This document shows, piece by piece, positions 60,304-64,000 of a DNA stretch of 64,000 nt. Both the position numbers and the translations under genes were made by a program. The first letter of the stretch is position 1, and every line of letters begins with the position of its first letter. The stretch comes from Blastopirellula sediminis (lineage in GTDB: Bacteria > Planctomycetota > Planctomycetia > Pirellulales > Pirellulaceae): positions 2,816,720 through 2,880,719 of the forward strand of contig NZ_JAJKFT010000010.1 of assembly GCF_020966755.1 (NCBI RefSeq), written 5' to 3'. The notes below the pieces were generated by a model. The model did no database searches. It was not told where the DNA came from and worked only from the letters and a program-made list of their open reading frames with translations.

Positions 60304-61326
60304 GTGACTGAACCGCAACCGACAACTCGATCACGCTGGCCACACCGCATTGCGGTGTTGTTGGTCTGCACGACCTTTCCCTTGATCTGGGTCGGTGGTC
60401 TGGTGACGACGAAGAAGGCGGGGATGGCGGTTCCCGATTGGCCGAACACGTACGGCTATAACCTGTTCCTCTATCCGATCTCGGAATGGGTCGCCGGTCC
60501 GTTCGACTTGTTCGTCGAACATGGACATCGTCTGCTCGGCTCGGCGGTCGGGATGATCTCGATCGCGCTGGTTGTGGCAGTCGCCCTGTTGGACAAGCGG
60601 CGCTGGCTGCTGACGCTGTCGATCGTTTCGCTGATCGCGGTGATCTTCCAGGGGATCTTGGGGGGCGCCCGGGTGATTCAAGACGAAGTGCTGCTCGCCC
60701 GCGTGCATGGTTGCTTCGGCCCGGCGTTCTTTGCGCTGACGGTCGGCCTGGCGGTCATCACGTCGAAACGCTGGGATGCGATTCAAGCGGTCAAGCATAC
60801 CGGCGCCGGACGGTTGCAAGTCCTCGCGGTCATCACCGCTTCGCTCGCTTACGTACAACTGCTAATTGGCTCCTTCATTCGGCATGTGCCGGCCGGGGGA
60901 AGCCATAACGATTTCCGCGTCGCGGTGATCTTCCACGTGATCTTCGCGTTTCTGGTCGCCGCGAACGTAATCGCGCTGGCGATCCTGGCCTGGCGAAAGT
61001 TTCCCGAGGCGATCGCCGTGCGGCGACAGTCGCTGTTCGCCGCGTTGATTGTGCTGGTGCAAATCGGTCTGGGCGTTGCGGCTTGGACCTTTCGATATGG
61101 TTGGCCGACGTTCCTGCCGGGCAGGGACTTGGATCCGACGTTTGTGATTCATGCCGAAAGCGTCGCTCAGGCGGGCGTCGTGACGGCTCATGTCGCTACA
61201 GGTTCGCTGATCGTCGGCGTGACGGTCGCCATAGCGCTATACAGTTTCCGTTATTTTTCGACATCCCCGGCGTCGCTGGTTCCGCAAGGTGCGGATAAAT
61301 CGACGCTTCGAGGCGTCACGATATGA
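60304..61326 (+). CDS. ctaA: Haem A synthase CtaA (COX15)
   Basis: 340 residues from the GTG at 60304; a TTG at 60298 is in frame. Eight spans with the repeated four-helix pattern. Family motifs: GGLVTTKKAGMAVPDWPNTY, FVEHGHRLLGSAVGMISIAL (EHxHR with haem His), ILGGARVIQDEVLLARVHGC, and in the second half FHVIFAFLVAANVIALAILA and QIGLGVAAWTFRYGWP. It oxidises haem O to haem A for the oxidase. Start overlaps nothing but the next gene's ATG overlaps its stop (ATGA). Confidence 0.88.
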   Translation: MTEPQPTTRSRWPHRIAVLLVCTTFPLIWVGGLVTTKKAGMAVPDWPNTYGYNLFLYPISEWVAGPFDLFVEHGHRLLGSAVGMISIALVVAVALLDKRRWLLTLSIVSLIAVIFQGILGGARVIQDEVLLARVHGCFGPAFFALTVGLAVITSKRWDAIQAVKHTGAGRLQVLAVITASLAYVQLLIGSFIRHVPAGGSHNDFRVAVIFHVIFAFLVAANVIALAILAWRKFPEAIAVRRQSLFAALIVLVQIGLGVAAWTFRYGWPTFLPGRDLDPTFVIHAESVAQAGVVTAHVATGSLIVGVTVAIALYSFRYFSTSPASLVPQGADKSTLRGVTI

Positions 61327-62231
61327 GCACGACCCCAATCGCCTTTGAACAACGTCGCGCCGGTCGCTTGGCGATCGCCGCGGACTATGTCGAACTGACG
61401 AAGCCGAAGATCGCGGTGATGCTGCTGGCAGCAGTCGCCGTCAGCGGCTGCGTCGCCACGTGGGGACAGCCCGATTTGTGGCGGCTGTTTCATGCGATCG
61501 TCGGAACCGCACTGGTCGCCGCGAGCAGCTGCGTCTGGAACCAATGGATCGAACGTCGCAGCGATCTGCTGATGAAGCGGACCCGCGATCGTCCGCTACC
61601 TTCGGGACGAGTCGCCGCGAATTCGGCCGCGCTGTTTGGCGCTGTGCTTGGCTCGGTCGGCGTCTCGTACCTGGCAGCGACGGTTGGCTGGGGAGTCGCC
61701 GCGATTGGCGCCGCGACTTGGCTGTTGTACGTCGTCGTCTACACGCCGATGAAGCGGACGAGCCCCTGGAACACCGCCGTCGGCGCGGTCGCTGGCGCAT
61801 TGCCGCTGCTGATGGGCTGGGCCGCGATGGGGACGCCGTTTGATTTGCGAGCGGCTGCTCTGTTTGCAATTTTGTTCTTCTGGCAGTTTCCGCACTTCAT
61901 GGCGATCGCTTGGATCTATCGCAAAGATTACGCCGAGGCAGGCATGCAAATGCTGCCGGTGGTCGATCCGACCGGACTTCGACCCGGCCGCCAGGCGATT
62001 GGGGCGGCGCTTGCCCTGACGCTGGTGAGCGTGGTGCCGTTTTTGAACGCTCCGCTGGATGGCGCTCCGTGGTGCATCGCGGCGGCGCTGCTGCTCGGGA
62101 TCGCGCAGCTGTTGTTGGCGATTCGGTTTTCGGTTCGTCGCGACGATCAGAGCGCTCGCCATTTGTTGTGGGCGTCGCTCATTTACTTGCCGGCCATGCT
62201 GGGCGTGTTGTTGGCGTTCCCGATTTTGTGA
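61323..62231 (+). CDS. ctaB: Protohaem IX farnesyltransferase (haem O synthase) CtaB
   Basis: 302 residues, start overlapping the ctaA stop by four bases. UbiA-type prenyltransferase: DYVELTKPKIAVMLLAAVAV, the Asp-rich-like WNQWIERRSDLLMKRTRDRP (family NxxxDxxxD-type site) and the second motif WIYRKDYAEAGMQMLPVVDP. Seven to nine spans. It farnesylates haem B to haem O, the CtaA substrate. Confidence 0.92.
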   Translation: MSTTPIAFEQRRAGRLAIAADYVELTKPKIAVMLLAAVAVSGCVATWGQPDLWRLFHAIVGTALVAASSCVWNQWIERRSDLLMKRTRDRPLPSGRVAANSAALFGAVLGSVGVSYLAATVGWGVAAIGAATWLLYVVVYTPMKRTSPWNTAVGAVAGALPLLMGWAAMGTPFDLRAAALFAILFFWQFPHFMAIAWIYRKDYAEAGMQMLPVVDPTGLRPGRQAIGAALALTLVSVVPFLNAPLDGAPWCIAAALLLGIAQLLLAIRFSVRRDDQSARHLLWASLIYLPAMLGVLLAFPIL

Positions 62232-62257
62232 CCTGTTAGCAGACCAGATTAAGACCT

Positions 62258-63469
62258 ATGTCGCAGCATCACGACGATCATCACGAGCATGGTCATATTC
62301 AACTGGAATACCAGCCGGCGCTGCCGATTCCTAACGGCAAGCTCTGCTTGTGGCTATTCCTCTCGACCGAAATCATGTTCTTCGCGGGGTTGATCGGCGC
62401 GTACATCGTGCTTCGCTTTGGCGCTCCAACCTGGCCGTCGCCGCATGACGTCCACCTGAGCGAACCGATCGGCGCGTTCAATACGTTCGTGCTGATCTGC
62501 TCCAGCTTGTCGGTAGTTCTCGCGCTGGAAGCGGCGAAGTCGAACAAGACCGGGCTCGCCAAGTTCTGGATGTGCGTGACGTTTCTCTTGGGGCTCTCGT
62601 TCCTGGGAGTCAAAGCGTACGAATACAAAGAGAAATTCGCCCACGGCATCTACCCGGCATACCCGCACGGATTGTTGTACGACAAGCCGGACGTCTATTA
62701 TGCGTCGGCGGTAAAGGTGGCGCTGGAAGACGCTGCGAAAGAGTGCACGACCCAAATCGACCTGGTCGACAAGTCGGCGGCCGACATCGACGCGGCCAAG
62801 TCTGAATTGGAAGAAGCCGAAAAGCCGGAAGATAAAAAGAAAGCGGAAGAGAAGCTGGCTGCCGCCCAAAAGGTGAACGAGCAAGCGGTCGCGATGGCCG
62901 ACACTTACAAAGAACGTCGCGAGACGCTCGAACTGCTTCGCAACGGGCTGATCCAGTGGAACACGCGGCAAGCGACGCAAACCGCCAACCCGGTCGAAGG
63001 GCAAGCGCTGCTCAGCAGCATCGCCTACACGATTCAGCACCCGCACGAAGATGAAGAAGAGCTGACGCGTCTGGTCGAAGAGAAGGGGACGCTGACGACG
63101 AAGTTGGCCGAACTGGAGAAAGCGGAAGAAAAGGATCCGCAAGAGATCGCGTTGATCCAAACTCGTTTGAAGCTGATCGATTATCTGACGGCCGATAACG
63201 CCGAGGTTTTGCGTCACGGGGTGAATCACACCTACGATTGGCTTGATCTGCCGTTCGTGATCCCCAGCGGCAACATGTGGGCGAGCACCTACTTTTTGCT
63301 GACCGGTTTCCATGCGATTCACGTGCTGGTCGGGCTGATCGTCTTTGCGGTCGCGTTGCCGGCGACCTTGGGAGTCGCCAAAGCGACCTTCATTGAAGCG
63401 GCCGGGCTCTATTGGCACTTTGTCGATCTGGTCTGGATCTTCTTGTTCCCGATCCTTTACTTGTTTTAA
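62258..63469 (+). CDS. ctaE: Cytochrome c oxidase subunit III with a large coiled-coil insertion
   Basis: 403 residues, roughly twice the normal bacterial length of this type. N-terminal His-rich stretch, then [40 protein letters not shown] and [20 protein letters not shown] as expected. From about residue 150 to 325 a charged, helical segment is inserted ([40 protein letters not shown]), with heptad-like Leu/Glu/Lys spacing. Then normal spans resume: [20 protein letters not shown] and [20 protein letters not shown]. The frame is uninterrupted. The insertion lies in a loop on the side facing away from CuA by usual topology (uncertain). Confidence 0.85.
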   Translation: MSQHHDDHHEHGHIQLEYQPALPIPNGKLCLWLFLSTEIMFFAGLIGAYIVLRFGAPTWPSPHDVHLSEPIGAFNTFVLICSSLSVVLALEAAKSNKTGLAKFWMCVTFLLGLSFLGVKAYEYKEKFAHGIYPAYPHGLLYDKPDVYYASAVKVALEDAAKECTTQIDLVDKSAADIDAAKSELEEAEKPEDKKKAEEKLAAAQKVNEQAVAMADTYKERRETLELLRNGLIQWNTRQATQTANPVEGQALLSSIAYTIQHPHEDEEELTRLVEEKGTLTTKLAELEKAEEKDPQEIALIQTRLKLIDYLTADNAEVLRHGVNHTYDWLDLPFVIPSGNMWASTYFLLTGFHAIHVLVGLIVFAVALPATLGVAKATFIEAAGLYWHFVDLVWIFLFPILYLF

Positions 63470-63486
63470 CTCGCGTTCAGGAATCC

Positions 63487-63927
63487 ATGACCATGTCGTC
63501 TACCGAACACGCGCATCCGCACCACGAAGGGGCCCAAGAGTTTGGCCATGGCGGAACCGGCAAGTATTGGGCGGTCTTTTTGGCCCTCTGCTTGCTGACG
63601 GGGTGCTCGTTTCTGACCTATTTCGAGATGTGGCACCACGCGATTCCGGTCAGCGTCAGCCGCGCGTTTATGATGGCCGTTTCGGTCAGCAAGGCGTTGC
63701 TGGTGATGGGCTTCTTCATGCACTTGATCTGGGAAGCGAACTGGAAGTGGGTGCTGACCGTGCCGGCCGCGATGATGGCGGTCTTCTTGGTCTGCATGCT
63801 GATTCCCGATATCGGTTTCCGCACCTACCACTACAGCAGTCATCGCTGGAATCACACCCCGCAGCCGATTGAGCAACCGGCGGAGCAGCTGGAAGGCGCA
63901 CCTGCATCGCTCCAGCCGGGGCATTAA
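63487..63927 (+). CDS. Cytochrome c oxidase subunit IV (CtaF-like)
   Basis: 146 residues from ATG 63487 (another at 63493). His-rich N-terminus (STEHAHPHHEGAQEFGHGGT), then three spans: YWAVFLALCLLTGCSFLTYF, FMMAVSVSKALLVMGFFMHL and LTVPAAMMAVFLVCMLIPDI. MHLIWEANWKW matches the small caa3-type subunit IV. The Pro/Gln-rich tail is unremarkable. Structural subunit; completes the oxidase set. Confidence 0.82.
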   Translation: MTMSSTEHAHPHHEGAQEFGHGGTGKYWAVFLALCLLTGCSFLTYFEMWHHAIPVSVSRAFMMAVSVSKALLVMGFFMHLIWEANWKWVLTVPAAMMAVFLVCMLIPDIGFRTYHYSSHRWNHTPQPIEQPAEQLEGAPASLQPGH

Positions 63928-63936
63928 GCGTTTCGT

Positions 63937-64000
63937 ATGTCGGCGGTCGCCCTTTCTATCGAGAACGTCACGTATAACTACGGTACGCGGCGCGCGCTGA
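63937..64000 (+). CDS. ABC transporter ATP-binding protein (5' end only)
   Basis: Twenty-one codons before the window ends: ATG at 63937, then SAVALSIENVTYNYGTRRAL, the usual N-terminus of an ABC ATPase (IENVTxxYGxxxAL). Continues beyond the window. In this cluster it could belong to a copper or haem-related exporter, which cannot be checked here. Confidence 0.6.
   Translation, partial: MSAVALSIENVTYNYGTRRAL

Overview
The window reads as a chromosomal segment of a planctomycete of the Pirellulaceae type (Blastopirellula/Bremerella-like); this is inferred from gene content, not from a marker gene. Supporting content: arylsulfatases, a giant PVC-type cytochrome c/DUF1080 protein, an FG-GAP repeat protein, a Gfo/Idh/MocA oxidoreductase, zinc-ribbon/VWA and ExbD-type operons, DUF4190 paralogues, and many copies of the intergenic repeat TAGCCCGAAGCGCAAGCGAGGG seen widely in this group. 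No tRNA, rRNA, CRISPR array or transposase gene was recognised.

Layout. 1-3.2 kb (minus): the N-terminal part of a uroporphyrinogen-III synthase/uroporphyrinogen decarboxylase fusion, then an exported alkaline phosphatase. 3.5-14.4 kb (plus): a tight eight-gene operon encoding a zinc-ribbon/VWA membrane protein, an exported repeat protein, a TolQ/ExbB channel, two ExbD/TolR proteins, a large exported TPR protein, a 1171-residue single-span membrane protein and a last exported protein. It looks like a proton-motive-force-driven envelope machine and is the best candidate here for an undescribed system. 14.4-17.9 kb (minus): a response regulator with an RsbW-like ATPase domain followed by a hybrid histidine kinase. 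18-24.3 kb: a sulfite-oxidase-like enzyme, a small membrane protein, a COG0731-type radical SAM protein, a MarR regulator, an unknown protein, a four-S1-domain protein and a MarC protein. 24.4-31 kb: the 1348-residue PVC protein, the FG-GAP protein and the oxidoreductase. 31.2-33.5 kb: an unknown membrane protein and a YiaV/YiaW-like pair.

33.6-35.6 kb is a gene-poor, repeat-dense island: two inverted copies of a composite repeat flank one orphan ORF, a five-unit tandem array and a pair of inverted hairpin elements. 35.6-44.9 kb holds single metabolic genes: a thiamine-diphosphate 2-oxoacid decarboxylase, a lipoprotein, a PII protein lacking the usual Tyr51, a TlpA-like thioredoxin, a CYTH protein, an MFS transporter, a Tat-exported phosphoesterase, three tandem paralogous membrane proteins and a HIT protein. 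45.1-54.3 kb: a secreted YTV-like protein, a sulfatase-fold protein without the sulfatase motif, a true arylsulfatase, RuvB, three tandem DUF4190 proteins and PurD. 54.3-55.1 kb is non-coding with nested long hairpins (an ncRNA candidate).

55.1-64 kb (plus) is a respiratory cluster: a type-1-copper-like protein, a dihaem cytochrome c lipoprotein, A2-type haem-copper oxidase subunits II and I, haem A synthase, haem O synthase, a subunit III with a coiled-coil-like insertion of about 175 residues, subunit IV, and the start of an ABC transporter ATPase. The two upstream carriers are plausible electron donors; CtaA/CtaB make the haem. The hemD/hemE fusion serves tetrapyrrole synthesis but lies about 54 kb away.
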